Of a stretch of 64,000 bases of DNA, positions 46,330 through 57,902 are shown piece by piece. Position numbers and translations under genes: made by a program. The stretch is from Chinchilla lanigera (taxonomy: Eukaryota > Chordata > Mammalia > Rodentia > Chinchillidae), in contig NW_004955417.1 of NCBI RefSeq assembly GCF_000276665.1, positions 22,172,238 through 22,236,237 of the forward strand. The letters are read 5' to 3'. Position 1 is the stretch's first letter; each line of letters opens with the position of its first letter. The notes under the pieces were generated by a model that saw nothing but the letters and a program-made list of their open reading frames with translations, had not been told where the DNA came from and did no database searches.

Positions 46330-46500
46330 CAGCACTATCTCAGTTGGAGTCGTTGAGCGTGAGGGGTTCTTTCAAGGGGATGCCACATTGAATTCACAAT
46401 GAACACATGCCCAGGGATTAAGGGCCTTGCACCAGCTCCGACCTCCTGATGGTTCCATCCCAGATTTGAGCTCATCTTTGCAGACATCAGAGGAAGATAT
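46330..46500 (-). mobile_element. Partial MaLR-type LTR, inverted relative to 45300-45642
   Basis: 46403-46464 is about 90% identical (6 mismatches in 62) to the reverse complement of 45357-45418, with key text 'gcaccagctccgacctcc' and 'gatggttccatcccaga'. Similarity weakens on both sides, where 'gagctcaaa' and 'ggcatccccttgaaag' still fit the LTR plan with small deletions. LTR ends are not visible. Confidence 0.65.
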
Positions 46501-46519
46501 ACCAATGTACAAAGATCCT

Positions 46520-46555
46520 TGTGTGTGTGTCTGTGTGTGTGTGTGTGTGTGTGTG
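46520..46555. repeat. (GT)n microsatellite
   Basis: About 36 nt of GT with a single CT interruption. Confidence 0.96.
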
Positions 46556-47065
46556 ATCTGTAGAGAATGAAGTGGGAAAGGAGAAGAGTGGTAGAAAATA
46601 AAGGCTAATGTTACTCAGGAGCTGATAGAGAATCCCCTTCTAGATTCAGGAGCTGGAGAGTGACAGGAACAGAACCATCTCTCTGGCTGCCCTGTGAACC
46701 ACAGATCTCAGTGGCACAAAAAATTGGTGTGCCAAGTTGGAGACAATTATGAGAAGTAAGGGGAAAGGACAAGATGGCAATAACAGAATGGCAACAAATT
46801 ATCAGCCTACCAACATATTTGGAGAATGGAGGTGAGACCAAAATCTTTTCCTACCATAACTGCATGTCAAAGGTGAAGAGAAGGATGGCACATTACCCAG
46901 AAGTGGAGATTTATTTAATCAGTAGTTATCCTCTTCTTTGACAAGATCTTGTAATGGAAATGAAATCACTTTTGACTCGTTTGTGAGGCTGACGCCGCAC
47001 TGATTATATCTAGGGCAAATGCGATATACTTAGTTTTCAGAACCAGCTAATAATAATTCCAGATT
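46556..47065. other. Unique spacer
   Basis: Nothing recognised. Confidence 0.4.
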
Positions 47066-47285
47066 ACATTAATTGAGTGTTTACAGGCACCATGCTGATA
47101 GCTTTCCAGATTGTATTCGCTCTTGTGCAATAAGCAAAGAGATAGCTACTATTATCTCTACTACCTCCAACAGAGGAACTGAGGCCCAGTGTGGTTAAAT
47201 AATTGACTGTAGCCACTCAGCTAGAGAATGACACACCTGGGAATTAAAGCTTGCCGTACTTGACACTGAGCCCAGAGCTCCACTA
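47066..47285 (-). mobile_element. MIR SINE relic (well preserved)
   Basis: Reverse-complement MIR. 'attaattgagtgtttacagg', 'agctactattatctctacta', 'gaggaactgaggcccagtgt', 'ggttaaataattgactgtag' and 'cactcagctagagaatgaca' lie in order, covering nearly the whole element. Confidence 0.88.
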
Positions 47286-48639
47286 AGGTATTGTGTAAAT
47301 AAATACATTAACACACCACAACAACATTATGAGAAATCCTAAACTGTTCAGATATTACAGGGGGAGTTTTTAACTGGCACATACCACTGCTGCTGTCTAC
47401 TTGATTACATATAAACAGTCATCTTGAGCAATACTTATTTTCTCTTTGGATATTAAATTTGGGGATGCCAATTTTCCCCTGAAAGAGAGTTGAGTGATCA
47501 GATGTGAAGAATACTGACTTTCTTCACTGGGCTCTTTCAGCTGTCTCTGGACTTGACTTTGCTTCTTTCATAACAGCGACGATAAAGAAAATAAGTTAAT
47601 CTCTAGACTTCTGTTGTTATCCATGCAATTTGAACTCTACAGTTGGTGACAGAAAGCAAAGCAAAAATACATAAACATACACAAGAAGATAAAAGAGAAG
47701 AAACTTTTGCACAGCTGCAACAGAAAGATGTTGAATAATGATGAACTCAATCTCTACCCCAAACCTTCTAATGGTTGAGGTTTCTTTTTATCTTTTTAAA
47801 ATGATCTTTGAAGGAAATCGGACCTACACAGAGATTAACTTGGTATGAAGTGTTCTGAAGAGTTGTCCCAGTATTCAGCTGCAATAAATAAAACACAAAG
47901 ACGGAAATGAAAACTTTGTAGTTAGGGAGGTCAAACTTTCCAAGGGTACTATGTGAGCAAGGTATGCATTACTAAGGTTAGGGCAGGAGGTTAGAGCAGT
48001 CTTGAGAGCTCTATTTCTTCCCTACCAGGGGACATTTAGCAGGGAGTCTTTCCCAACTCTTTTGTAGCAACAGCTGCCAAAGAGCCAAGGGAACTCTGGT
48101 TGCCCTCCTCCCCTTATATCATCGATTTCCTCACAGTGTCCCTCTTGTGCTATCTTCATCCTGGACCCTTTGCTGCTTCTTCTTTTTTTTTTTTTTTTTA
48201 ACCACACAAAACCTATTTAAACTACAACAGTTATTTAAATACCATTTTCTTTATAAAACCTTTTAGAATTTCCCAAGGCTGAGCTAGTCTGTTATTTATT
48301 CCATAGAGTGTCATTTATGTTTTTATTGCAATATTCTGCTATTCTCAGTTATTCAAATGCCACTTTTATGGTATGTGTAATAGTCTGCCAATCTTTGTTC
48401 ATCAGTATAAGTCACTCTGTGCTACAGTAACAAAATGTGAATTCTTGGTGGCTGCACTTTAGTTTTGCTTGTAAGAAGCCGTTGTGTATCTGTTGTGGGC
48501 AGACATTGCTGGAGGGTGTCATCCTGCAACTTGATGTATCATCTGCAATGTACTCTATGTCACTTTGCTCACAAACATGGATCAGGACTAGTTACACACT
48601 TCTGTCCAATTAATCCAGGTAGGAAAATTCATACTGAGT

Positions 48640-48646
<7 letters not shown>
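47286..48646. other. Unique sequence with a T-run
   Basis: A run of 17 T at about 48183-48199 has no recognisable SINE attached. No gene seen. Confidence 0.4.
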
Positions 48647-48686
<40 letters not shown>

Positions 48687-48706
48687 AGGGAGGGAGGGAG
48701 GGAGGG
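48647..48706. repeat. (GA)n - (GGGA)n compound microsatellite
   Basis: GA repeats about 17 times, then GGGA about 6 times. The all-purine plus strand could form triplex structures. The Arg/Glu-Gly frame across it is an artefact. Confidence 0.96.
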
Positions 48707-48972
48707 AAATGGAAATAATGTATACTAGGAAATTTTACTACTTACACAATCTGTAAGACCTTTTTTTTCTTCAAACCAACTCACTATATATATATATTTA
48801 AAAGGAGGCAATGTATCTGTTAATACAACCTTTTTCTATTATATAATAGTAATTGTATTTTTAACTGTGGGCAAACAAAACTATAATAATTGCTAGACTG
48901 GCCATCTATGTAACACTTAAATGATGTCCCATACGCCATCTTTTGGGAAGCAGCATCTTAATATTAAAGAAC
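48707..48972. other. Unique AT-rich spacer
   Basis: A short (TA)n lies at about 48786-48797. Nothing else. Confidence 0.4.
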
Positions 48973-49185
48973 TGATATTTCTTCAGCCTCTGATGCATGT
49001 CAGTAAGTGGTCTAAGCATTTCATATATACTGACTCACTCAGTTCTTCCGACATATCACAAGTGTTGGGTATTTTTCATTATCTCAATTTGCGGAAGAAT
49101 GCGAAACCAAACAATTTTCCTAAGATCACAGTGGTACAAAGCAGCAATGGTAGAACGTGAACCTGAGTGGCCTGACTCCTGAAGA
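48973..49185 (-). mobile_element. MIR SINE relic
   Basis: Reverse-complement MIR. 'gtggtctaagcatttcatat', 'actgactcactcagttctt', 'ttcattatctcaatttgcgg' and 'cctaagatcacagtggtaca' (consensus cccaaggtcacacagctagt), ending 'aacctgagtggcctgactcc'. Confidence 0.82.
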
Positions 49186-49384
49186 ATTCATTTCCACCAA
49201 TCTCCACAACTGGTCTAAGGAAGCAGACGTCAGTGGCCCCTGTGTTCTCATCATTGGGCACTTTGCCGCCTACGTACTATCAACTGAATTGGGATTTGCT
49301 TGCTGAGTGAATGAATTGAATATTCCATTGCCTATAAAGTGGTGTAGTAACGGTACTAGTTATTTTTTTACAGTACATAAGTGA

Positions 49385-49700
49385 TTGCCAGGGGCTGCGT
49401 GTTTGTGTGTGTGGGTGGGGGAATAGATGGAAGGGGTCAGAAATAAAAAGAGGAATTTCACCACTACTAATGGTTACTGAATTTCATTGTTAGGTGAAGA
49501 TAATGTTCTAAAATTGATTGTGGTGATGGTTAGACAATGCAATCATACTAAAATCTATTGAATCATGTACTTTAAATGGATGAATTGAATGATTTACCCA
49601 TTAAAATTATATCTCGGTAATGTGTATGTAGTAACTACCTGCAATGAACATAATCATTATGTACTGAAAACATATACTAATACAAATAAAAAATTTTAAA
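49385..49700 (+). mobile_element. Old L1M 3' end
   Basis: 'gattgccaggggctgcgtg', a G-rich patch, 'gataatgttctaaaattgat', 'tgtggtgatggttagacaat', 'atcatgtactttaaatggat' and 'aattatatctcggtaa' reproduce the ancient L1M 3' UTR (gttgccaggggctggg … tggtgatggttgcaca … gtacactttaaaagggtg … aattatatctcaata). It ends in an A-rich tail near 49700. Confidence 0.82.
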
Positions 49701-49733
49701 AACTGTTTAAAAGAAGGAAGGACAACACATGCT

Positions 49734-49771
49734 CTACACACACACACACACATACATATACACACACACAA
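49734..49771. repeat. (CA)n microsatellite
   Basis: CACACA with a CATACATATA interruption, about 38 nt. Confidence 0.95.
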
Positions 49772-50120
49772 TGATCAAAAATATTTAAGTAAAACATCAG
49801 CTTACTTATATTACACAATCACGGCCCCTTAATAATACCACATAATGTACAAAGATGTTTGGGCTTATCACCTGCTCCTTGGTAAACCAGTTCTGAAAGC
49901 TGTGTGCCCTCTCTCTTCAAATGCTAGGTCACAATGCTCCTGTGCCCTGTGGCAGTCCCTGCTAGTATTATTGACACTTTCATTCCATAGCTGTGAATCT
50001 CCTCAGATACCTGGGAAATTCACCTAGACGCCACCGAACGTGACTTGGGATCCTGGAAGATCACGCTACTCCTTGATAATTTGGTTTAGGCAATACCAAA
50101 TGGTCAACTCAATTACCTTT
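49772..50120. other. Unique spacer
   Basis: Nothing recognised. Confidence 0.4.
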
Positions 50121-50243
50121 TTTTTTTTGTCCTTTTGAGACAAGGTCTCACTGTGCATTTCATGCTGGCCTTGAGCTCACTTTGTGGCCCTGGTTGGTCT
50201 TGAACTCACAGTGACCCTCCTGCCTCAGCCTCCCAAGTGCTGG
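50121..50243 (-). mobile_element. B1-like SINE, 5'-truncated
   Basis: On the minus strand it opens at 'ccagcacttgggaggctgag' and passes through 'gcaggagggtcactgtgagt', the duplicated 'caagaccaaccagggccaca'/'caaggccagcatgaaatgca' arms and 'gtgagaccttgtctcaaaag', ending in an A-tail (T run at 50118-50129). The first ~25 bases of B1, including the A-box, are missing. An imperfect TSD (tcaattaccttt / tcagttcccttt) supports retroposition of a truncated copy. Confidence 0.88.
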
Positions 50244-50519
50244 ATCAGTTCCCTTTTTAATTGTAAAACTAGAGACAAACATTTAGATTTTTATTAGTCT
50301 TTGAATTATTTGACTCCAATTTGTTTTTTTTTTTTTTTTTTCCCTCTATGGCTACCATAAAGGAAAACATTATTCATTAATTTTTTTTTTTTTTTAGTAG
50401 AGGTCATGTTGGAGAATAAGGAGGCATGGTAAGATTATGACAAGAACATTAACTGTTAGCTCACTTAACCTTCTGAACTACCCTGAGAGACTTTTAATGG
50501 AGTGAAACTATTCTATGTG
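50244..50519. other. Unique spacer with two T-runs
   Basis: T-runs at about 50323-50341 and 50381-50395, not attached to a recognisable SINE. Confidence 0.4.
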
Positions 50520-50805
50520 ATCCTGTAAAGATGGATATATGCATCTCATTTTACTTTTGTCCAAACTCCTAGAATGTTTCAACACCAAGACTGAGCCCAA
50601 ATGTGAACCATGGGACTCTGGGTGACATTGTTGTGTTAATGTAGGTTCATCATTGTAACAAACAGACCACTTGGGTGAGAGATATTCATAATGGTGGTGC
50701 TTCACCCATGGGCTGGGAGGTATAAGGGCAAACACTGCTTTCCTTTCAATTTTACTGTGAACCAAAAATCACTTTAAAAGAATATATTTAAAAAAATTAA
50801 ATGAA
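50520..50805 (+). mobile_element. Old L1M 3' end
   Basis: 'gaatgtttcaacaccaagac', 'gagcccaaatgtgaaccat', 'gtaggttcatcattgtaaca', 'ccacttgggtgagagatatt', 'cctttcaattttactgtgaa' and an A-rich tail match an ancient L1M 3' terminus (caccaagagtgaaccctaatgtaaact … gtaggttcatcaattgtaac … ctctcaattttgctgtgaacc). The minus-strand 85-codon frame over it is incidental. This is a different L1 3' family from 49385-49700. Confidence 0.82.
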
Positions 50806-52611
50806 AAATTGTTGTCTCATGTATGCATAGACGTATCATGCTTATTTTTATAGTTTATAACTGTCTCAGTTTACATACCTTTTTAAGAAGGCACGGCCTT
50901 TTTCAGTCAAAGTAGCACTCCACTGGAAGATCCTCATATTTTATATTTAAGATTATATATAGAAATCATATTTTCCTTAGCAACTAGAACTATGTAGAAC
51001 TATGTCGAAAAGAGCCAATGATTCCCTGGCTTGGATCCATATTACCCATTCGAGAACATCAGTGTGTGAAACAATAGTAATATTTGAGCACGTGCAATTT
51101 AACTGAGTTCATAGCTTTCATAGAAAAAAATGTCCTTTATTTAATATGTAATGGTGGCCAATTTGATACAGGCTCCATGAATATAATAAAAGCAGCTACT
51201 TTTCTGAAAAAAGAATTTGATTAAAACTATAAAAAGTGAAGCATCATTTTCTTTAAGTGTTGTATTTGTTACAACAATGTTCTCATTCTACCTTGGAAAA
51301 ATGAGTCCAAATACTATAAATTTTAAAGGTAGAACTGATATTTCCCATGGTAATTCTTCTTAAAATAGCTCCTTTCTTTTTGATGATGGTCTGTGCTCAA
51401 ATATATTGCAAAATATTTTAGTGTCCCAAATGATATCCGTCCTCCGAATGATATAAAGGAGGGTTCCCATCTCCACTAGAATTTCCTTAGCAGCCAAGTA
51501 TTTGAGATGTCTAAAAAACTGATTTTTTCTTTGGCTATTCAGTTTTTATTGCCGTCTTTCTTTTATTCTTAACAAGGTTTCAATTATACTTATAACAATC
51601 TCCACTGCCACATGTAATAGAAAAGCAATTGGCCTTTCATTTTGTTCTTCCTGCATTTCTTACCATAGTTTTATGATCACATAATAACTTTAGCTATCAT
51701 TAACTTGCATTTTGAATGAACAAACTGATATTTTGCTTACTCCTTCCCTAGGGTTGTTCATCTATATTAAACATCTAAATACTTTTAAAACAAGTCTAAT
51801 AAATCCTTAAAGTATCAAATTGGAACCAATACAGACAAATCTAGGAAAATTATGTAGGTGTGGTTCACATCTAACCTACAGTCATTATGTTAAATCATGA
51901 TGTCTGGGGCAGCTGGTTGAATTTATATATTATACATAAATTTTCTAAGTGACACTTTTACTAATACAGTATGATTTTACTTTTCTGAGCTTCAAGTCTT
52001 ATTTCATTAGAATGACTGAAATAGCTGCACTAGAAACTCACAAAAATTTTCATCAAATTCAAGGTTTATGGAACATGTCACCTGAAAGATGTAAAAGCTG
52101 TATTGTTCTCATTTCTTTCTTCTTTTTTTGGCGTCTGCTATTTAAAATCAAAAGACATATACTTGATAGAAATACAGAGTAAAGAACTGGATGGAAACAT
52201 ATTAGAAATACAAATTTGAACAAAAATTACTTTATATTCCATGCACAAGCCTGGATTTTTTTTTATTAAATTAGTCAGAAAGATCAATTTATCTCAGGAT
52301 GTGAACAATTTTTCTGTGAAATAGAATAACTTCTGTATTTTCTCTTAGAACTAATATTAACTCAGAGGTTACATTACTTGTATAATTTCCCACATGCTGC
52401 TTCTGTAGATGATAGAAATTCAGTAGGACAGGATGTTAAGATGGGGGGGAGCACCCGGTTATGGCGGGGTGGTGGTTTTGGAAAGCACACAGTGAGAATC
52501 TGTATAATGGAGTGGTCATTGTTGTCATGGTTAGTACTATTTTATTTATCATTATGCTTTTTATCATCTTAACTGCCTTTAAGGAGTTTTTTCTTTCCTT
52601 ATTTTATTTTC
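50806..52611. other. Unique AT-rich sequence, no gene seen
   Basis: No repeat family recognised. Small frames at 51949-52182 and 52378-52572 have no domains. Confidence 0.4.
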
Positions 52612-52641
52612 TCTTTGTGTGTGTGCATGTGTGTGTGTGTG
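52612..52641. repeat. (GT)n tail expansion
   Basis: TTTGTGTGTGTGCATGTGTGTGTGTGTG, immediately at the 3' end of the minus-strand ID next to it. Confidence 0.9.
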
Positions 52642-52714
52642 ATGCTGGAGATGAACTCTGAGCCTCTTCTGTGGTAGGCAACCACTCTACCACTGAGGCG
52701 CATCTGTAGTCCTG
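52642..52714 (-). mobile_element. ID SINE (older copy)
   Basis: On the minus strand 'ggactacagatgcgcctcag' leads into 'tggtagagtggttgcctacc' and 'gagttcatctccagcatc'. The A-box is recognisable and the B-box slightly eroded. The tail became the adjacent GT/CA repeat. Confidence 0.8.
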
Positions 52715-53287
52715 GGTGATATTTTTAAATGTGGAGCCCTTTCAAAGCTAATACCAAATAAGCACCTGTATGTTTGCCTTGCATACCATAGTAACAAAGA
52801 TGTAAAGAGAAACAGAGAATACTCTACTTAGTGGGAGAAGAAACTCCTGCTTATGATTCCAAATCTGTTGTAAATCCTACTAACCTTACTAAAACCTTCA
52901 TAGGGCTGACTGTTGCAGAGACTGTAGGGGCTGACTTCTGTGTTTGGCCTGGATGTAGGATGTAAAGGCATAGGAAGCCAAGAAAACGGAATCCCCTAAC
53001 AATGAGAAGAACCCCAGGAAATATCATAGAATGTTGGGACTGTGAAACGCAGAAGTTTTTAAAATCTAACTTCTAGTTTTTGAGTGAAGGGAACTGCGGC
53101 AAATATCTAAGTAGTTCCCAAAAGTTTGGTACTTTGCTCTGGTCTGTGTGACATCCCTCGTCTGTCTTATATAAAAAGTAATCAATATGCACTTCTTAAG
53201 TGAACATTCCCCATTCAGTTCAAACTTGGATAATTACAGTAATAAATTTCAAAAGTCATCAGTAACCAGTTCTTCCTTTTCCTTTAC
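52715..53287. other. Mostly unique; weak old SINE-like scrap
   Basis: 'catagaatgttgggactgtg' near 53028-53047 resembles a common ancient mammalian repeat (catagaatgttagagctgga), but the match is too short to call. Confidence 0.3.
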
Positions 53288-53361
53288 CTGCTTTCTGTGC
53301 TCATCAGTCTTTGGCATTTCCGCTAGTGTCTTACGCATGTAACTACATCTTGACAAATTCT
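53288..53361 (-). other. Candidate coding exon (unidentified), minus strand
   Basis: Minus-strand order: pyrimidine-rich acceptor 'gctttttatttttcatccag', a 74-nt open segment, then donor CAG|gtaaag. The segment is AG plus 24 codons, reading NLSRCSYMRKTLAEM then PKTDEHRKQ. It implies a phase 1 intron upstream and a phase 0 intron downstream. Two CpGs survive, which is somewhat unusual in old neutral DNA. I recognise no protein family and find no flanking exons. Chance splice-like sites remain a live alternative. Confidence 0.28.
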
Positions 53362-54589
53362 CTGGATGAAAAATAAAAAGCTCAATCAACCATAGGTTGT
53401 CTATATTATAAAGTAAAATAATAAGAGTACAGTGGTTTAAAAAGTACAAAGTCTTTATTGTTACTAATCAATCACCAACACAGTTCTGCAGACAATGAAA
53501 CCTACTTTTAACAATCTACCTCTCAATGCCTCTCCAGGCCTTTGTTTCCGCCCCTGATGTCAATCCTAAAAGGATCAGTCAGGCTGTTAAATCAGTGGAG
53601 ATTTAAAGAGATCCAGAAGAAACCCTGAAAAGGAAACTAAAACCTCCACACCCACCCACCTGTATTTCAATTGCAAAGCTTCCAGGAGGAAAATTAACAG
53701 AGCAAAAGTGACTAAGAGAGAGAAGCAGAGAAAGAAGAAGAAGCAGAAAAAGGAACACTACAGAATTGTGCCTTGAGTCAGAAATGGAATATCCCCTAGG
53801 TTCCCGTGTCAAAGCTCTGCTGTGAAATTACGTGGTTTCCCCGAGCAGTTTTTCTCAATAAATCAGACTTCATGATCCTAAGCAAAAATCACACTGGTAA
53901 AAGAAAAAAATCATGGATTTAAGAACTTTGTCATTTTATTAAAAACTCTGATACTGAGTTTAATCTATGGTAACTTCTACCCACACAGCTATTGTTTAAC
54001 ACATTATCTCTGTCAATTCAGTAGATTTTCTAATCTGTTAGACAGTACACCTCTTCAAAATGAATTATAATGAAATAATACCAAGGAAAAGAACATTAAC
54101 ATTTCAGCAGTGCAATTTCTTGGTCCAGATGGGAAAACACTTGAGCTTAAAATGGATTGTAATGAAAGCGGAAAAAGAGATGTAAAACTCTGTGTATTTT
54201 ACTCAATTCATAACTAAAAGTTCCTGATATGTGCCTCCTTAAAATGCTTTAACTCTCAGGGCTTGCTTTAAAGAGCCATTGTAGTAGAATTATGTGGAAT
54301 TCATGAACCCATATGCAAATATACAGGTCATAGAATTATTTAGTACTTCTGACGGGGGATGACCTACCCCACTTTGCAAGTCCTCAGGATGGCAATTTCA
54401 CAAGCTCGTGGTCACCTACCTACTCAGTGTTCATCTGGCCTTGCTGTCAAGAAGAGATTTTCTTGTGCTATAAATGATCTGTCTTAGACAAAGCTCTCCT
54501 TCCCAATGCCCCAGGTGGTTCCCAGACCAGAAAAATCTATTCCGGGATGTGCAGATTGTCCATAAATATATTTTTCCATGTGAATATTA
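53362..54589. other. Unique sequence, no gene seen
   Basis: A purine-rich patch at 53710-53755 (GAGAGAGAAGCAG/AGAAGAAG). Nothing else recognised. Confidence 0.4.
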
Positions 54590-54769
54590 ACACGTGAAAA
54601 TAGTAACATAATTTTAGACTTAGGGAAAGCTGTCAAAAAGTACAGAAATTTCCCATATACTCTTCATCTAGAATTTATTGAATTATACCAGTTTTCCAAA
54701 AATATTCTTTTTCTGTCTAGAATCAATCCAGAATTCCATGTTTCATTTGATTGTCTTGCCACCCTCCCT

Positions 54770-54816
54770 TCTTCCTTTTCCTTTTTCATTCCTTCCTTCT
54801 TTCCTTCTTTCTTTTG
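54770..54816. repeat. TTCC/TTCTT low-complexity tract
   Basis: An imperfect pyrimidine tract within the old L1 sequence. Confidence 0.8.
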
Positions 54817-57586
54817 CATTTCCATACAATCTGGCATTATAAGAAGTGTCCAGACTTATTTTTATTCCAAATCTAAAGTCAACCAGCTCTCCAAGGTAAT
54901 GTGGCTCTTTTTCGTTTTTAGGGTTTACAAACCAGGATTTGGATACTAGGTATGTCTTACTACTCCTGGGGTATTGCTTCTTCTAATCCCTCTCAGTGGA
55001 TGAGCTAGGATAATTTATAATTTATATTTTATATTATCATTAACTACAATCCACTCAGACAAATCCATGACAGCACATTGATACCTCCAATTCTAATCCA
55101 GAACCACAGGACTCATTCTAGTTTTCATGTTTCCTTGGGTAAATTCTCTTCCCTAAAAGGAGTGATTTGGTTCTTCTTACCTGCAGTATAGTTACCTATT
55201 TTGTAAATCCTGGTATTCACATTTTGTTTTGGCAGTGTTATAGACTAACACATGTAGACTAATAAATGAAGGGTCTTGAACCAGAACAGATCTATTACTT
55301 AAAATTCCCTCGTGCTGCTTCTGAACACCTGGCAGAAAGCAATCTGTTTTCCCACCTTGCAATTTTCCCTGTTCTAAAGTGTCACACAAATGGAACAACG
55401 CGTTATGTAGCCTTTCAGGTCTAACCTCTTTCACTTACCACTATGGATTTAAAATTCATCTCTACTCCTACATCAATCCATAGTTTGTTCTTTTTATTGC
55501 TGAATAGTATTTCACTTCACTCATGTGCCTTGGAGTTTGTTGTTGTTGTTTGGTTTTGTTTCATTTTGTTTTTAACCATTCACTAGACAGGGACATCGTC
55601 ACTGTTGTCTATACAATCCAAAAACTATGAAAATTTCTACACTCGTCCACATACAAGTTTTTGTGTGGATGTTTCATTATTCTTGAGCAGGTACCTAGAA
55701 GTAGGATCATCAGAAGTTTTCATGTTACATGAATAGTTAACTTTACAAGGAAGCATCACTTCTCCAAGGTGTCTGTGTATGAAAATGTCCCTTGCTCACA
55801 TGTCCTTCCCTGCATTTATCGTTGACAGTCCTGCCCCACTTCTCTCCCTTTCTGTAGGAGCTGTCTGTAGCATTCCCTAATACCCTTTCATACTCCTTTA
55901 GTATCTATGATGTTGTATCCCTTGGTCTTGATATTGTTCATTTATATCCTGACCCATTTTTCATGGTCTGTCTCAGTGAGGTTTTAAAATTGCATCAATT
56001 CTCCAAAAGTTGGCTTTCACTTTTATTTTTTCTATTATTTTGCTGTTTTTTTCTTCACTGATTTCTGTTCTTATTGCTAGTCCTTTCTTCTACTTGCTTT
56101 GGGTTGAATTTGCTTGTCTTACACCCCCAAGCATCTTACAGTGAAAACATTAAATGTTTGAGAACTTTGTTCTTGGTGTTGGCATAAAGTTCCTTCTAAG
56201 CACTATTTTTGTTGCTACCCACAAATTTTAATGTGTTGTGTTTTTGTTCCCACTTATTTCAGTACATGAACAAAGTTTTAAAACTTTGCTTGAAACTTCT
56301 TCTTTGACTCATGGATTATTTAAAAGTGTTCTGCTTTATTTCCAGTTGTGTGATTTACCAAATTATCTTTCTATTGCTGATTTCTAGCTAAACTACGTGC
56401 ATTAAAAATATTCTTATGCTTTCTAGTCATACGCTTTCTATTTTTTAACTTATTTGGTGTTTTTATATGTCCCCTAAAATTCCCTATCTTAGCAAATATT
56501 TCACTTACATAAAAATCAGTATTATGCTATTCTCAAGAGAAGAACAGCATAAACCTAACTGTAAATGTGAGTTAGGTTTAGCTGGTTTATAGTTTCACCT
56601 AAGTCTTTACTAATTTACTACCTATTTGTTGTCCTGATTACTAACCAGAGTGCTAGAATCTTCCATGATGGTTGTACAGTTCTCCAATTCTCCTTCTAGT
56701 TTCATGAGTTTTACGCCTAGTCTATTTTGAAGTTTTAGTGTTCATTGTACATGTATTGAAGATTGTTAAGTGTTATTGGAGAATTGATCCATTTTCATTA
56801 TGTAAACATCTTATACTATTCCTTCTCCTGGAGACTGCATTGTTTCAGGTTAGTATCACAACCTGAGCTTTCTTTTGGTCATTATTTTACTTCTCAACTC
56901 TATCATTTTATTTAAAGTAGTTTCTTATAGGCAAAATAAAGACTTGCTTTTTCATCAGCTATGACTCTGTTAGTCTTGTAGCTATTTATTTTTTGCCTGA
57001 TTATTTTCCTGGACTTTGATAAATCTCTTCCTTTTTTGCCTCCCTGTTTGTGTCAACTAAACATTTTTCATGATTCCATTTGATCTTGTTATTGCTTTAC
57101 CGTTTCAATCTCTTTAAAACATTGTAGTGGTTTTCCTAAGCAAACATCTTTATTCAGTCTCCCTTCAAATGTTGAACTGCTTTAAATAGAGTGTACCCTC
57201 TTACGTTTCCAATTCTTATCTCCTAGTTTTTGTGCTATTGTTTCCACACAATTTAATGTTATACATGAATAAATCAAATGTTTTGACACTTTTTTGCTTT
57301 AGACAGTTATATTTCATATCAAGTAAAAGTTTATCTTCAGATGTTTCTCGTAGTTTTCATAGTTTCTATGTTTCTTGTAGTTTCTATAGTTTTCATTTTA
57401 TTGTTTAGACCCCAGTTTCAATTTGATATAATTTTCCTTCAACCTAAATTACTTTTCACATTTCTTCGGAGGTAGGCCTGCTTCCAATAAATTTCTCCAG
57501 GTTTTGTATGCCTAAGAAAATACCTATTAGTCCTTCATTTTTGAGAGTTAATCTGTTTTGGAATATAGAATTCACACGGAGTTTTC

Positions 57587-57902
57587 TTTTTTTTTTTTTT
57601 TTTTTTTTTTTTATGATAAAAGGAGGGAAACATTAACAGACATACAACATTTTACAACATATCACAAGCACAATCACAGATCTCAATATTAAACCAGAAA
57701 CACTAAATCNNNNNNNNNNNNNNNNNNNNNNNNNNNNNNNNNNNNNNNNNNNNNNNNNNNNNNNNNNNNNNNNNNNNNNNNNNNNNNNNNNNNNNNNNNN
57801 NNNNNNNNNTTTTTTTTGGTTTTTCTCCAGTACCGGGAACCGAACTCACTACCTTGCGCTTGCCAGGCAGGCGCTTTGCCACTGAGCTAAATCCCCAGCC
57901 CC
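57587..57902 (-). mobile_element. Composite ID-headed retroposon with non-ID body and poly(A)
   Basis: Read on the minus strand it starts at 57902 with a near-perfect ID head ('ggggctggggatttagctc', 'gcgcctgcctggcaagcgc', 'gagttcggttcccggtac') and an A-rich spacer. A 100-N gap follows, then 97 nt of unrelated sequence (57709-57613, beginning GATTTAGTGTTTCTGG and ending CTCCTTTTATCAT), then 26 A (57612-57587). One TSD brackets everything: 57572-57590 and 57903-57921 agree at 18 of 19 positions around TCACACGGAGTTTTC / TCACATGGAGTTTTC. The body may be a SINE-LINE chimera, a transduced flank or a longer ID-derived family. Confidence 0.8.
57710..57809. other. Assembly gap of 100 N
   Basis: A second gap of exactly 100 N. 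In the ID orientation it begins directly after the A-rich tail of a young ID copy, as the first gap does. Confidence 0.99.

Noticed and set aside
45357..46464. Inverted repeat interpreted as a hairpin or RNA gene
   Set aside because: Explained by two oppositely oriented copies of one LTR family. The 1 kb loop makes a functional hairpin unlikely.
48465..48728. Frame ending in an Arg/Glu-Gly repeat
   Set aside because: The C-terminal half is the GA/GGGA microsatellite and the N-terminal half has no recognisable motif.
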